Counted from the first letter of the stretch, positions 44,901 to 58,814 are shown. The stretch is 64,000 nt of DNA from Apoderus coryli (GCA_911728435.2 OU452199.1:45440067-45504066), one strand, 5' to 3'. The notes: generated from the sequence alone by a model not told the origin. Made by a program: numbers and translations.

Positions 44901-47900
44901 CGCAAAATTGAGCCAATCTGACTAATAAAATCATCGAACTTAGTAGCTACACCAACATAATAAACCATTGTATTAGAAAACCCAAATGTTTCATATAATG
45001 AGCAAATCTAATAGCTCTCTAAGCTGCATCTTATCTCCAATTCGAATACCTGTTTGGCTCGATCGCCATACCTCTCTTTTCATATTATACTATTACAGTG
45101 AAGTAAAATATTCGGTGATCTTTTCGCTGAAACAATTGAAAATTACTGTAAATAACGTTCCAATTTAGATCTAATTTTATTCTCTAGTGTTGCGACAAGG
45201 AAATGGGCGAGCATGGTTGTAGGGCGAGGCGCACCCATAAAGATTATGTGTAATCTAGTTTTATGCCTGACCTGATGTAAACCTCTCCGTATAAGACATT
45301 TTCGGCTGGCAGCATCCCTATTCATTAGATATACGAGGAAAGGGGAGATTATGAGACATGCGGAAAACTAGACGGATGAAGTGCTTTAAACAATGTCGTG
45401 CAACAATGTTGGAATTTCTTAATGATTTTATCAGGATATCTTTCCGATGTGCTTTATGATCTCAGTTGTGTGAGCTATCCAGAAATATTTATTAATTTAT
45501 ATACAGGTTCTATGATTGGAACTTTGTAATAACTTATATTGTTTACTATCAATCAAAACTTTAAACATACCTAATTAAAATGGTTCGTTCGTTCAAAGCT
45601 TAGTTTGTAATAAAATAGTTATTTCGAATAGTGTTGGTGTGTTTACGAAACTTAAAACACAACACTCATATGATTTGGATTTGAAATCGATTCAAGCAGG
45701 GCAGGTCTAGTGCCGGTAGGTTTCTTTAATATTTAAATTTATATTGTTTTGTACATTTTTTGTTGTGAATATATCCGAATTATATGGATTTGTGTTTGAT
45801 ATTTTATCTAGGTATATCCCAATACCGCAGGCGCTCTTTCACCAATGCAACAGAGAAATTACCTACCACAAATATGCCTATAATGAAATTAAACTGCTGA
45901 CAACTTCCACAGGAAACAACCGTCACAACGCCAACGCCGACCGACATACCGAAATGAGAAAAAATGTTTGTATTTATACGAGTTCCAGAACAACAAAACT
46001 CTCATCCAAAAATAACATATACAGTTCGTGTAGTAATAAAAAAAAATTCAAAACAGAAAAACCCTCTCATGCTGAACTGGGAGCACGCAGATGCACATCT
46101 CGACGAACACACGCGAAACAATTTCAAAATTCTTGTTATAAATGGTCGGAGGGATATTTTTAGCCCAGGCTGGGCAATAAAACGTACATTATCGTCAAAA
46201 TAGGAAGACTCAAGGGCGCGTTGAGACGAGCCGAAATTGAAATTTTGTGCAATATTCAAAGATCTTCTTAAAAACGAAATTGTGCAAGCTTATGAAAATT
46301 GCAAGAATAAAATGAAAACCACAGCGATGTTTTGTAACCATATGAAAGTTTTTCAATAAGTCGTTCGAAATTATTTTAGCATTGTTTTCAATAATATTTT
46401 TTTAGCTCTGTATAGTCTTTTAGAAGTGTTTACAATTTGTGCTATAACCTTTTCGTTAGACGTGAACCGTTGACCTCCTAGCCGCTAAGGTGGATTTTGC
46501 AATAATTCAAACTACAATACAAGTATATCTAACCTGCGTTCACTGTTTCGCCCCAGAATCGTAATATAATCCGATTCGTCAAAACGATTTGGCGATTATT
46601 AATAACAATTCGTTTTTGACGAATAGGTGTGCATATTTTATGACGCGATGATATATACGTGAATTCTCTAATCTTATTGTATTGGTATTATTGTCATTCC
46701 AATACAGTCCAAAATTTGGGGCATTTTATACACTAGGGAGAGAGTTACGAGGCGAAATTACACAATTTTATTAGAATGTCTATAGAGACCAAGTATTGAT
46801 CGTTTCTTAAAAAAATTGGCATGCCAGACGAGGTAATTCGTGTCACCACCCAATAGATAGCGATAGTCATTTCAAGATCATAACTTGGACGCATGGCAGT
46901 GAGGCATTATAATTTATACAGAGAAATGCTTTCCGAAATTGGTTGCTTTTATTACGACACATCACTCTTAACGATGAAATTATATTTTGGTCTGATCTAG
47001 AACCAGTTGTAAATGTCAAATCAATAGAAACAAAGGAGCGTGGAACTTACTTTGTCGCATACAATAAATAATGAAATTTGTCAATTGTTCGTTGGAAAGA
47101 TAATCCGTTGGTGACGTACAAAAAGATTTGATCTAAAATAAAAAGGTTGGACAAATTGATTCCCCAACCTAGTAAAATATGCCAATATAACAAGTATATG
47201 CGGGAGAGGCGGATTTGTACAATTATAAATAGGTGTAGTTTTATTTGGGGTTGCCTATTATATTTGTCAACTTTCCACTGATATCTTAGCTGTCAATGGA
47301 TGAAAGTTTTACAATATTGTCAATGATACTTCAATGTCTCAACTTGATTTCAAATTGTTTCAAATTGTTTTTAGCATTTCGTCTGATCACTTTATTTGTA
47401 GAGTATATAACACAGTGTCTTAGAAACGTTTGAACAATATTATACTGTTATTGTTCCAGTTACGCGTTTTCATCAACTTTTTGTCAAATATTGGTGTGTT
47501 TTAATTATAAATGGTTAACATAAGATTATTATTTTTGGTCGTATTGACTCACAAATAATGTTTTTCAAAAATTAATATTTTTTATTGTCCAACGTCCAGT
47601 CCAAGCGTTTATGTAACACGAAGATTTTTGAGCAAAATCAATAAATTATTCATGAATACTTTTCATTTTATTTTTACCATTAGGCATAAATGTGTTAATA
47701 TTTTTGGGAATTTATGTCTATGGATCTTCTAGCTTTTTCAAACTATTAGAGGTTTTAAACATAACGACGGCTTAAATGAGAATGGTGGATTACATTACAA
47801 AAAAGGAATGGAAAGAATAAAAATTATGATTCAAAGTTTTTTCACATGTATTCTGTTGGTATAGAATATAAAAAAAGTGTATATTAAAATTTGACGATGT

Positions 47901-50409
47901 GAAGTCAAAAATGTTGTTTCTTTTATTTTCTAACAACGAAAAAAAGTTCGTAATATTTTAACAGCCCACATATGGGTTATTTTTAAAATCATATGAGAAC
48001 CATATGTTTAATTTTCATCTGATGTTGATTTCGAATATCGAATTTTTATTTGTTAATTTTTTACTGTTGATATAAGATGATATAATAAATTAACCGGGCT
48101 GGAGAAAGATTCATTTTATTAAGTACTTTTTGGAATTTCCAGGAAATTCAAACATTCAATAGATTTGCATAATTAATAGAAGTTATCGACTCTTTTGTTT
48201 TAATATTTTGGGATCACCTAGACAGGTGGCCATGCTTATTCACACAAAAAAAATAACTAAAAATAAAACTTAATCGTACGATTAAACATTCGATAGATTC
48301 TGTACACACAAATGTTATATTTTTGGACTTTTTTGTGATTTAAAATAGATTCAAATTCTATTATGGAAAAAGTCAGCTCGAGTGACCTGAATATTCTAGC
48401 CAATGACATAACTTTTATCTCCTAATACAGGGTGGTCCACCGAAAACTATGCTACTAACTTTTCTTATTTCCGTGAAATTTAAAGCAGTGATGCTATAGA
48501 TGCAAACATTTCGTTGGGCCTTTCTGTATACAACACACTATATTATACATTATACATTTAAAATGTTTAAATAGGTCTGGCAAATGTAAATGTGATAGGT
48601 AAGTAGGTACAACAAAAATAAATTTATTACATAGGTACCTATAAGTAGGTACTTTTGCCTCTAATCGTTATTAGGCGTGAAGATCGTTAATAAAATTAAT
48701 TACCTTACAATCATTCTAATAGACCTTTTATTATTGTTAGAACATTTAGTAAGTGTTATTAATTTGTGTTTATTTACATTTTCAATACATTATCCATTTA
48801 CTGCTATATCTAACTCAACTGTTATCTCATAGTTGCATGTTGCATATTATAGTAGGTATAAATACAAATTCAGGACAGTTGCAAAATAAAATGTATACAT
48901 ATTTTGGTAGGTATACTTTATTAGCCAAAATTTTACAATGACTTATTTTGATGTGATCTTTTCATCCAGTGTGTTTGATTATTTAATAAATACAATTGAA
49001 TATCCATCTTGTTACGGTTTTTTACAATATTTTTAATAAATATTTGTTTCAAACCAATTTAAAAATTTGATGCAGAACGTAAACCGAGACGTATGATTTC
49101 ACCTTCATCAGACATCAGATGGCTAAAATATTGAAAATGACATAGGCTTAATACATACATAGGTTTTTATAAGTAATTAATTAAATTAGGAAACATTTAC
49201 CAATTAAAATTGAGAATTACAACAAAGGACACCTTTTATTTAAAAAAAAAATTTTTTAATTATTTAAGACACTTGAAATTATACGCTGAGACGTTCGTTA
49301 TGATGTATAATATTCTTAAACATCATGAAGCAAATATTTATTAAAAATATTGTAAACGACGTAAATATAATGAAAAATTTATTTTTTTTATTGAATAAAC
49401 AGCAAACCAAAAAAAAAAAAATAAATACAATAGCCACAGATCAACCCAACCCAAAGATTATACAGAAAATATTTGCTATATAGGTATACATATATAATTT
49501 GCCACTAAACAAAGTTTGGAAATATATATCAATACAAATATAAGAGAAAATAAGTGGTAAAAACGAATATTAAACGAAAACAGCAGAAGCATAGACAGCA
49601 CAATACTCATATAATACAAAACAAAACCACCCGTCCATAAATTATTAGTTCCAACCACTTTCAGATGACTCTAATTGGATTATTGCAGCTTGTAACACAT
49701 CGACATACACACAGATAACAGATAGAGCAAAGCAGAATTGAGCTATATAACCAGAGCTAACGAAATCCGCCCACAAACTGGATTATTATTAGTATTGTAT
49801 GTATATATATACATACTTTGTTTTTCATATTTTTGAGGGTTGGTTGTCGCACCTAAAGGATTATACGCGTCGATCGATATAATATGGAGATTATGAATTT
49901 GCTTGCTATGTGGATTATTTGATTATTAGGTATTTCGTTTGTCACAATTCTAAGTTGAATACTGTAAAGACATTTAAAATTCCTAATTTTAAGCAATAGG
50001 TACCTACAAATTTTTACTAGGGATTTCCGAAATAATTATAATTGGCCAATGAAATTATTTCAAGTGGTTCTGGAAAAATTTTCTCAAGAGATGCTGTAAG
50101 ACAACATTCAGAAATACTGTATACCTACTATTTGTCTGCCCAAAATATGAAATTTATTTTGAAAACGACCCCCATGCAATATATGTATTTTGATTGAAGA
50201 TATTTTTTTTTTCACTGAACTAGTCGCTTCCCCATACACTATTTATAATACACATTAAATAGGGATAATAGAGTCTCGATTCAACGGCAACCCTATAGGA
50301 TCATTTTTTAGTTGCGAAAATCGCTCCTCTTTATCTTTAAAAATAATCTAAATACTCAGTAAAAAAATTGTTGAAAGTGGTTTATTATATACAGTACATA
50401 ATAATAATA
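41905..50409. other. gene-free AT-rich stretch
   Basis: No exon, RNA gene or clear transposase was recognised. A terminus-like CAGGGTGGTCC occurs near 48428. Overlapping frames at 45744-46203 and several 60-codon frames lack any family pattern. Microsatellite-like runs occur near 42066 (ATT) and 49800 (TATATA). Confidence 0.45.
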
Positions 50410-51000
50410 CGCGTGTCCCAACTAAAATTTGCACCCCTCGCATAAACTAAAAACGGTTCAGATTAAAAAAAAAGAAACACGTCAATTTTAATCTTATTTT
50501 AAAAATTATTCCTTCATCCTTCTTCCGCCCGGAACTACTCCTACAAAATTTTAAATGGCAAGAGGGGTCCAGTGACATATCATTGTGAAGCGCTTTCATT
50601 TTCTATGCAATTATATTTTGAAAGCACGAAATTTTTTATTATTTTATACTCAAAGAAATTTTTACCATTGTCAATTCGGATAATTCGTTGAAATTGTAAA
50701 ACAAGTTTTATGATAGACTAACAATTTGTGTCATATATCCGCAATAAGGTTCTTCTACAACAAAATTTGGATGAAGGTGGTAAAATTTTCATAATTAAAA
50801 CACAATTTTCGCTTTATTGCTTAAACAATTGACGTTGAATAAGCATCAAATAAAATATACAGGATTGAATATGTTTAATACCGAACATTGGTTCACTACC
50901 CCTCTTGTCATTTAAACTTTTTGAAGGGGTAGTTCTGGGCGGAAGAGAGACCGTTTTAATGATTCTGGGGAGTGCACATTTTAGTTGGAAGACGCTGTGT
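50410..51000. mobile_element. small foldback/MITE-type element with long inverted repeats
   Basis: Left arm about 50410-50575 and right arm about 50880-51000 match in inverted orientation. Shared blocks in order are CCAACTAAAATTTGCAC (TG in the right arm), AACGGT, CTTCCGCCCGGAACTAC (A in the right arm) and AAGAGGGG. The roughly 300-bp centre has no coding potential. The boundaries near CGCGTGTCCC and its counterpart are approximate, and no target duplication was fixed. Confidence 0.65.
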
Positions 51001-52384
51001 AATATGCTTAACAGAAATAAATGTAAGGGTATTAAAATGCACAAAATATAATCACATTTTTTACTATAGAATTGAAAACTTACGATTTCTTTGAAACTCC
51101 TTGGTATCCAATGACAAACTAAATCCAATTAGGGTTAAAAGTAAAAGTAATACCATAAACACTATATCCGAACACTTGATGATGCACAAAATATACGAAA
51201 CTTTTCGCATAGCTACACACCGCATTATCTACTTTTCCTTTATAACATAAAAATTATGCCTCAAATATCTTTTGAAGGTAGGTACCTAATATTGTAACGA
51301 GGACTTGGTTACTCCATTTATCGACTTTTCTGGACATTAATAGGTGGCTGTTGAATTTTACTTAAAAAGTCTTTACGACAAATAATGTTGTAGCACATAT
51401 TGACTGTTGTAGTTGACTGAATAGCAAAAGATGATTTTAGAGGTTTCTCGCGCACACACAACTGAGTGATCTTATTGTGAACGCATTTACGCTTATAGCA
51501 CGTTTAAACGTATCCTACGTACAGTATTATTTTCCTGTTGTATCAGAAGACATACATGCACGCAACTTACTTAAACAATTTCTCGATAATATTGTTAAAT
51601 TAACATCATCTCACGCCTACTACCATGTCATTTAGGCACTATATTAAATTTTTAAGTTGTGTGATCATAATTTGTTATGCATTTTGCTAATATGCAGGGT
51701 GTTTCATAATATATGCGCAGGAGTTTAAGATGTGAGAGCTCGGCCAAAAATATTAAACAAGTTTCTGCTAACTATACAGGGTGTTGAAATTGAAAAAAAA
51801 AATCGGATTTTTGCGAATATCTCCGGAACCGTTTATCGTACAGAAAACAGCTTTTGTAAGCATTTTCTACTCATAATAAGTTATGTTATATGCAAGTTTT
51901 TTTTTAATTGGTGAAGATTTTGAAGGAGTAGTGGGTGTTTTTCTCTCCAATCTCTACGCCACAGGAAAAAGTACAGTTTTAAGATACCCATTGGAACCGC
52001 CAATGATTTCTACACAAAAAAGGTACTCTTGGTCATAAGCTCTAAAGTTGACTGTTTTCGAGGTATACATCAACTTGTTGAAACACATAGTCAATTTTTT
52101 GAATTAAATTTAATTTTTTTACTTATTAAACGTTAATCATTATTGCAAAATTAAAAAAAAATGATAGAAAAGTTGTCTTTTCAAAATTCTCCAAACCGTA
52201 AAAAAAGTAACGCATTTCGCACATTTCAGCGTTTGTTTAATAATTTTTTTATCAGTAGGCTTTACATTTTCAAACAGAAGTTACCTTCTGTCAAAAGAAC
52301 ACTGCTATATACTAACTACATAAGCATTTTACTTTCCCGCACAGGAAAAGTATTGTGAACGCGCTAAAAAAAATTGAGATAAAG
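51001..52384. other. transposon-derived sequence without coding content
   Basis: Contains termini-like CAGGGTGTTTCAT (about 51695) and CAGGGTGTTGAAATTG (about 51776) followed by AATATCTCCGGAACCG, text typical of ends of insect Tc1/mariner-like elements. No transposase reading frame was found. Confidence 0.4.
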
Positions 52385-52626
52385 ACGGATATAACGATAG
52401 CGCCTAACACATTAACGAATTGAGCTAAATTGTGCTGTACGAGTTTGGGGGAGTCCTAGAATGAACCTGTTAGTTTTTGGTTGAAATCGTTTTAGCCCTG
52501 TGATAGGGGTGGACACAACCGCCAAATTTTCAAATAGCAGTAGGGGTCGAGTGCGTTACATAATTTTAAAGCGTATTTTAGCTGCTTTACAGCGATCGGT
52601 TACTGTTAGGTAATTGGAACCTACCT
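52385..52626 (+). repeat. inverted repeat arm (partner at 55687-55955)
   Basis: About 240 bp sharing, in inverted orientation with 55687-55955, the blocks TTAGTTTTTGGTTGAAATCG, GTGGACACAACCGCCAAATT, TTCAAATAGCAGTAGGGGTC, CTTTACAGCGAT and TTGGAACCTA. No protein coding. Confidence 0.75.
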
Positions 52627-54610
52627 TATTAGAATATAATACAGTAATTTGAAAAGGGTTTTTGGCGTTATTGATAGAGCGTGCGTGCGCTGAACCCCCT
52701 ACAATTTTAAATATCAAATAAAATGACATGCATTTCATAAGACAATTTTAGAATGTCGAGATCACCGTCCTCCCAAATCAGTCAGCTGTTGGAATACTAT
52801 TTTCACGATGTTGCTATATCCGTAAATATTTTTAGTGCGAACTAGATCCACTAATTATATATAGAAACATAACATGACTTTCCTAAATGATATACGCCGA
52901 ACTACAGAGTGGTTCTACGACACGTATGCACGTAGCTTTTCCATCTTTCATGTAAGTTAAATTGTTGGACACATCAATTTTGCTTCGGAGTGGAAGACAT
53001 TTTGAGCATATTATCCAAATTGTGTATTACAATCTCTGATCGTCCCCCGTCCCAGATGTAAGTTGGAATATATCGTTAAAATATGCCCTCTTCGAAAATA
53101 AAATCGGCGTGTCCGAGGATTTATATTTTCACGAAACGAGGAAAACCTAGGTGGATATACTTCTCGGTATAGATCACCCCGTGCAGACTCAATAAAGTGA
53201 AACGCTATTAATTTTTTTATAAATTCTGTTAACAAACCTGCCTGTCTAAAAAAGAATAAAGAATAGACAATTTATATTATTTTATATAACATACCTTACA
53301 TAAATATATTTACCTTGATAAATTTTTCTATAAGTATACTTTTCATCAATTTACAATACGTTTTAATTAAGTTTTTCTTTAAGAGAAAACATCGTGCTTA
53401 ACAAGTTCAATAGAACAGCGGCCGTATTTTATTTCAGCATCGACAGTCTGTTAATTAGTTTAATTTTGATTAAGAGTTTGTCCGCATCAGAGATCGTAGA
53501 AGTCTGGTTGAATACGTTGTTTTACTAAGGAAGAAGTTCATATATTATTTGTTTAAACAATGTTGCCGCTGATACAATTTTGATTTATATGATAGTCAAA
53601 ATAATTATATTTTGCTGCATCTGACTTCGGTAATATGAAATAATTTAGATTCTGAGGAGTTAATCATATAGCGAAGCACTATGTAGGTACATTAAATATG
53701 CAAGAACACAGAGCAATTCGCAAACTCATAATATCGGATTTAATAATAAAACAAAGTATTCATAAATAAACCCATAAACTATTTCACACCATTTGTTTTC
53801 CATATACCTAATCGTAATATAAATAAATATATAATATGCATTATGGCCTTCGCCATACCACTTCAAAATTTCTCATTTATGTTCACACTCACTCGCTCAA
53901 CGCATTAGTGCAATTAAACTCAAATTTTGTTTAGTTTCAATTGTTTTACTCTATCATGTATGATGTTTACAAATGGTTTGTAAATATACGTAATTATTTG
54001 CTATAATTTTGTGAAATTGTACAAGGGACGACAAACATTTTTTGTGAAGTGAAATAGTCAAAAACCGCAACCTAAACTGAAAATATATTAAATTAAAAAA
54101 CGTACCTTTACTTTTCTCTATCTCTCCTGAACTGATGCTGATGCCGATCCTCAATGTAAGATTAAACTTGATCTTTATATAATGTAGAATTATATTGAAA
54201 GCAGACAAGTCTTACAAATACAAATTACTAAACAATATATCCTTGAATCTACGAAAATATATTTCGATGAACATGAGAATTCAAGTAATAATACACTCTC
54301 ATACTTTTGCTAATAATATCTAAGGTAGGTATTTGAAAGATTGCTGAATAAACAAATATTTGACTATTTTGATCAAATGATCTTTTCGCCTAAGTTCAGT
54401 TCGGTTTTAGAACTAGTAGAATTCAGAGGTGCATGGCATAGGGAATCTTTCGGGCGTCATTATAAATGATCTGAGAAAAGTCTCGCATTTAACTGGGAAA
54501 CAGCTGCTCCTGAGGAACAATGGACAAACGTCTGCATATGAAGATATGAGAACCAGAGTTCGTCATCGGTCCTTAATTGGTGGTCTTTAGTTTTAATTCC
54601 AAAGCCTGAT
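52627..54610. other. no gene recognised
   Basis: AT-rich. A block at about 53085-53165 resembles 55010-55090 (shared CGAAG/CGAAA, AAAATC, CGTG/TCCG, AGCGAGGAAA-like text), suggesting another dispersed repeat. Confidence 0.35.
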
Positions 54611-54740
54611 TCCATAGAAGATTTTCTCGATCGGATTAAAGAGTTGAATGCAGAAGCATAACACCTGCTACAAAATGTTCGAGAAAGATTTGGTCACAAT
54701 CTGTATATTCCATCGAAATAAATGCGGGTCACATTTTCAC
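54611..54740 (+). pseudogene. Tc1/mariner-like transposase C-terminal fragment
   Basis: A plus-strand stretch reads DSIEDFLDRIKELNAEA, stop, HLLQNVRERFGHNLYI. This matches the end of Tc1/mariner-like transposases (DRI ... TPEMLRNVRERFGHRL). Interrupted by stops; no terminal repeats identified. A separate copy from the one at 37256-37495. Confidence 0.5.
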
Positions 54741-55578
54741 TTGCTAAAGGTAATAACGTAAACGTAAACCTTTATTTAAGATTACTTTCTAAAAAATGCA
54801 TGCACTATTATAAACTAACAAACATTGAAACACAATAAATTGTAGTTGCTTTGACTTCTATACATATAATCTATCTATTCTAAGTGTTTCACTAATAGCA
54901 AAACTACAGGTAGAGATTGTTTAAACAAAAATTAATACAACAAACAGGTCATCAATAGAAAGATACTTTAGTACCCTTCCAATAACAAAAAAATAGGGGT
55001 GCGATTGTCTCCCTACGAAGCAAAATCCACGTGCCCGAACAGTGCTGCATACAAATTCAGGAAGCGAGGAAAGGCTAGATGAATATTTAACATTCGACCA
55101 TCCTGTATGTAAATATGACTTAACTTGAAACAATTAAGTATTATTATTAATATATCTGAATTCTACTTAATATCATGACTCAATAACATGCACTATGTAT
55201 ATACACATTTTTAACATATAAAATCGTAATGGGATTAATTAAACACATTTCAAATAGTAAGTATAACAACTACAATACTAAAACTTATTTTTGATTTTCT
55301 TTAATGTGTAAGTACTAACTCTGCATGATATTTTTTACGAAATATGAAAATAACTGAGATCATTGGGTCGTAATGAGAACACTCAAATTTCAGTATTACG
55401 ATTTGATGGGAATCTCAAAATATCGGATGTGTCGCCCCTAAACTTTCCCGACAAGAAATAATATAATCAAAAATATATGTCCTGCGTAACGAAACAGAAT
55501 TTATTTTAATGATAATTGTATTATTTTCATTATTCCAATAAACTAACTACTTTAATCAAAAATTAGACAAAAAATATT
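54741..55578. other. no gene recognised
   Basis: AT-rich, with the dispersed-repeat-like block at 55010-55090. Confidence 0.4.
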
Positions 55579-55649
55579 TCCAGAGCTGGGATTCGAACCC
55601 AGAACCTTCCGCATGCGAAGGGAACGCTTTATCAATGACGCCAAAAACC
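55579..55649 (-). pseudogene. tRNA-like sequence with Ala(CGC)-type anticodon arm
   Basis: The minus strand has a perfect T-arm (CTGGG TTCGAAT CCCAG) and an anticodon region GTTCCCTTCGCATGCGGAAG with loop TTCGCAT (CGC at the anticodon position), like eukaryotic tRNA-Ala. The 3' acceptor strand CTCTGGA has no 5' partner (GGTTTTT). Probably a tRNA-derived SINE piece or tRNA pseudogene. Confidence 0.45.
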
Positions 55650-55686
55650 CTTTATTAAAATTATTACATTATAATAAGATTTATAG

Positions 55687-55955
55687 GTTCCAACTACCTA
55701 ACTGGTGAAATTTTAAAACCAATTTTCTCGAGAATTATAGGAGCAAATATCAAAAGCAACCTATCGCTGTAAAGCTGCTTTGAAATGATGTATCACTCGA
55801 CCCCTACTGCTATTTGAAAATTTGGCGGTTGTGTCCACCCTCATCACAGGACTGAAGCGATTTCAACCAAAAACTAATGGCTTCATCATAGGACTGACCA
55901 AAACTCATATACCAAAATTTACCTCAATTGATTAAAGCGTTTAGGCGCGATCGTG
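55687..55955 (-). repeat. inverted repeat arm (partner at 52385-52626)
   Basis: Same blocks as the partner in opposite orientation, both arms facing outward in the same sense, as in a foldback element about 3.6 kb across. Confidence 0.75.
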
Positions 55956-56140
55956 GAAGAATACATACAAACACACATACATACACACAGAGAGACTTCC
56001 ATCTGGAAATGGTCTTAATCGTCTCAGGGAACATCTCAATGCTATTATGAAGGGCTATTTGCATGCTAAACGACATGCGAAGACAGTGACATTAAGGATA
56101 GTTTCTTAGGGCTTGAATAACTCCGAAACTATTGAGCCTG

Positions 56141-58814
56141 CCATGTCATCCTTTCAGAATTGATCAGATAACAACATGGGCAATATAACGTATATACTCA
56201 CTATCACTTGCAGGCCGTCGCAGGGGCGTACCAAAGCCTCAAAAGATAGCAGCCAAAACCCTCCTGATGGTAAAAACTTGATAACTCCGAAACTATTGAG
56301 CCTGCCATATCGGGCTTTCTAGAACCAGCAACATCTGATGGTATACTGTTTTACAACAGAGCGAAAAAAAAGTCGACTATGGCTTTTTAGAACCAGTAAC
56401 ATCTGATGGTATACTGTTTTACAACAGAGCGAAAAAAAGTCGACTATGGCGCCATCTCGTGACTAACGCTCAAAGCTTTGGGTGTCTAGAAACAGAAACC
56501 CATAATCTGTTTTGGCTTAGTTCCGCTATATTCCAAGGGATGGCGCCACAGTTGTGAAAATCTAGATACAGAATCCTATAATCTTGTCTTAGTTCCACCC
56601 TTTTCCAACAGATGGCGCCACATATCACACAGATGTAGTATTTCTAGTAGCTATTCTACTCTAACAATACTCTTATTTATTAATGTTCAATTGGATTTTT
56701 AACGTATTTATTAAGTCATTAAGTACACAAAATATAATATAAGTAAAGTATGAAATATGAAAAATGTTTATACAAAAGAAAACAATATGGCTGAACCACG
56801 CACAACAGTTGAGAGCCGTTGAGAGAATATCTCCATGTCATGTTGAAGGCGCTGTTGCTCGAGACGGTGGTGCCACACAGACAATGGATGGATAGACTTT
56901 TAGAGTTGAATAAAACCAAAATTTTTCATAGTACATTATTTTATTTACAGTTAAACAAAAACAAAAGAGAATTGGTTAGATAACAACATGGGCAATATAA
57001 CGTATATACTCGCTATCACTTGCAGGCCGTCGCAGGCGCGTACCAAAGCCTCAAAAGATAGCAGCCAAAACCCTCCTGATGGTGAAAAAATAATAACTCC
57101 GAAACTATTGAGCCTGCCATGTCATCCTTTCAGAATTGATCAGATAACAACATGGGCAATATAACGTATATACTCACTATCACTTGCAAGCCGTCGCAGG
57201 GGCGTACCAAAGCTTTAAAAGATAGCAGCCAAAACCCACCTGATGGTGAAAAATTGATAACTCCGAAACTATTGAGCCTACCATGTCATCCTTTCAGAAT
57301 TGATCAGATAACAACATGGGCAATATAACGTATATACTCACTATCACTTGCAGGCCGTCGCAGGGGCGTACCAAAGCCTCAAAAGATAGCAACCAAAACC
57401 CTCCTGATGGTAAAAACTTGATAACTCCGAAACTATTGAGCCTGCCATATCGGGCTTTCTAGAACCAGCAACATCTGATGGTATACTGTTTTACAACAGA
57501 GCGAAAAAAAAGTCGACTATGGCGCTATCTCGTGACTAACGCTCAAAGCTTTGGGTGTCTAGAAATAGAAACCCATAATCTGTTTTGGCTTAGTTCCGCT
57601 ATTTTTTAACGGATGGCGCCACAGTTGTGAAAATCTAGATACAGAATCCTATAATCTGGCTTGTCTTAGTTCCACCCTTTTCCAACAGATGGCGCCACAT
57701 ATCACACAGACAATGAATGGATAGACTTTTAGAGTGTAATAAAACCAAAATTTTTCATAGTACATTATTTTATTTACAGTTAAACAAAAACAAAAGAGAA
57801 GTGGGTAGATAACAACATGGGCAATATAACGTATATACTTGCTATCACTTGCAGGCCGTCGCAGGGGCGTACCAAAGCTTTAAAAGATAGCAGCCAAAAC
57901 CCTCCTGATGGTGAAAAAATAATTACTCCGAAACTATTGAGCCTGCTATATCGGCCTTTCAGAATTGGTTAGATAACAACATGGGCAATATAATGTATAT
58001 ACTCGATATCACTTGCAGGCCGTCGCAGGGGCGTACCAAAGCTTTAAAAGATAACAGCCAAAACCCTCCTGATGGTGAAAAAATAATTACTCCGAAACTA
58101 TTGAGCATGCCATATCGGCCTTTCAGAATTGGTTAGATAACAACATGGGCAATATAACGTATATACCCACTATCACTTGCAGGCCGTCGCAGGGGCGTAC
58201 CAAAGCTTTAAAAGATAGCAGCCAAAACCCTCCTGATGGTGAAAAAATAATAACTCCGAAACTATTGAGCCTGCCATGTCATCCTTTCAGAATTGATCAG
58301 ATAACAACATGGGCAATATAACGTATATACTCACTATCACTTGCAGGCCGTCGCAGGGGAGTACCAAAGCCTCAAAAGATAGCAGCCAAAACCCTCCTGA
58401 TGATAAAAACTTGATAACTCCGAAACTATTGAGCCTGCCATATCGGGCTTTCTAGAACCAGCAACATCTTATGGTATACTGTTTTACAACAGAGCGAAAA
58501 AAAAGTCGACTATGGCTTTTTAGAACCAGTAACATCTGATGGTATACTGTTTTACAACAGAGCGAAAAAAAAGTCGACTATGGCGCCATCTCGTGACTAA
58601 CGCTCAAAGCTTTGGGTGTCTAGAAACAGAAACCCATAATCTGTTTTGGCTTAGTTCCGCTATATTCCAAGGGATGGCGCCACAGTTGTGAAAATCTAGA
58701 TACAGAATCCTATAATCTGGCTTGTCTTAGTTCCACCCTTTTCCAACAGATGGCGCCACATATCACACAGACAATGGATGGATAGACTTTTAGAGTTGAA
58801 TAAAACCAAAATAA
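56141..58814. repeat. composite tandem repeat: 164-bp units alternating with longer blocks
   Basis: Unit A carries AACAACATGGGCAATATAAC and AGGCCGTCGCAGG. Its ACAACATGGG anchor occurs at 56171, 56983, 57147, 57311, 57812, 57976, 58140 and 58304, that is exactly 164 bp apart inside runs. The runs are separated by block B (about 56305-56970, 57445-57800 and 58435-58810), which carries CATCTGATGGTATACTGTTT, an AGCGAAAAAAAAGTCGACTA motif and GATGGCGCCAC copies. In the first B block an extra stretch of about 240 bp (56632-56875) lies between two CACACAG copies. No open frames. A satellite-like array or the internal repeats of a non-coding element. Confidence 0.85.

Noticed and set aside
45744..46203. 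Two overlapping frames of 139 and 79 codons
   Set aside because: Neither resembles a known family; low-complexity Lys/Asn/Ser content follows from AT-rich DNA.
56141..58814. CRISPR-like regular repeats
   Set aside because: Units are 164 bp with no short repeat/unique spacer pattern, and the genome is eukaryotic.
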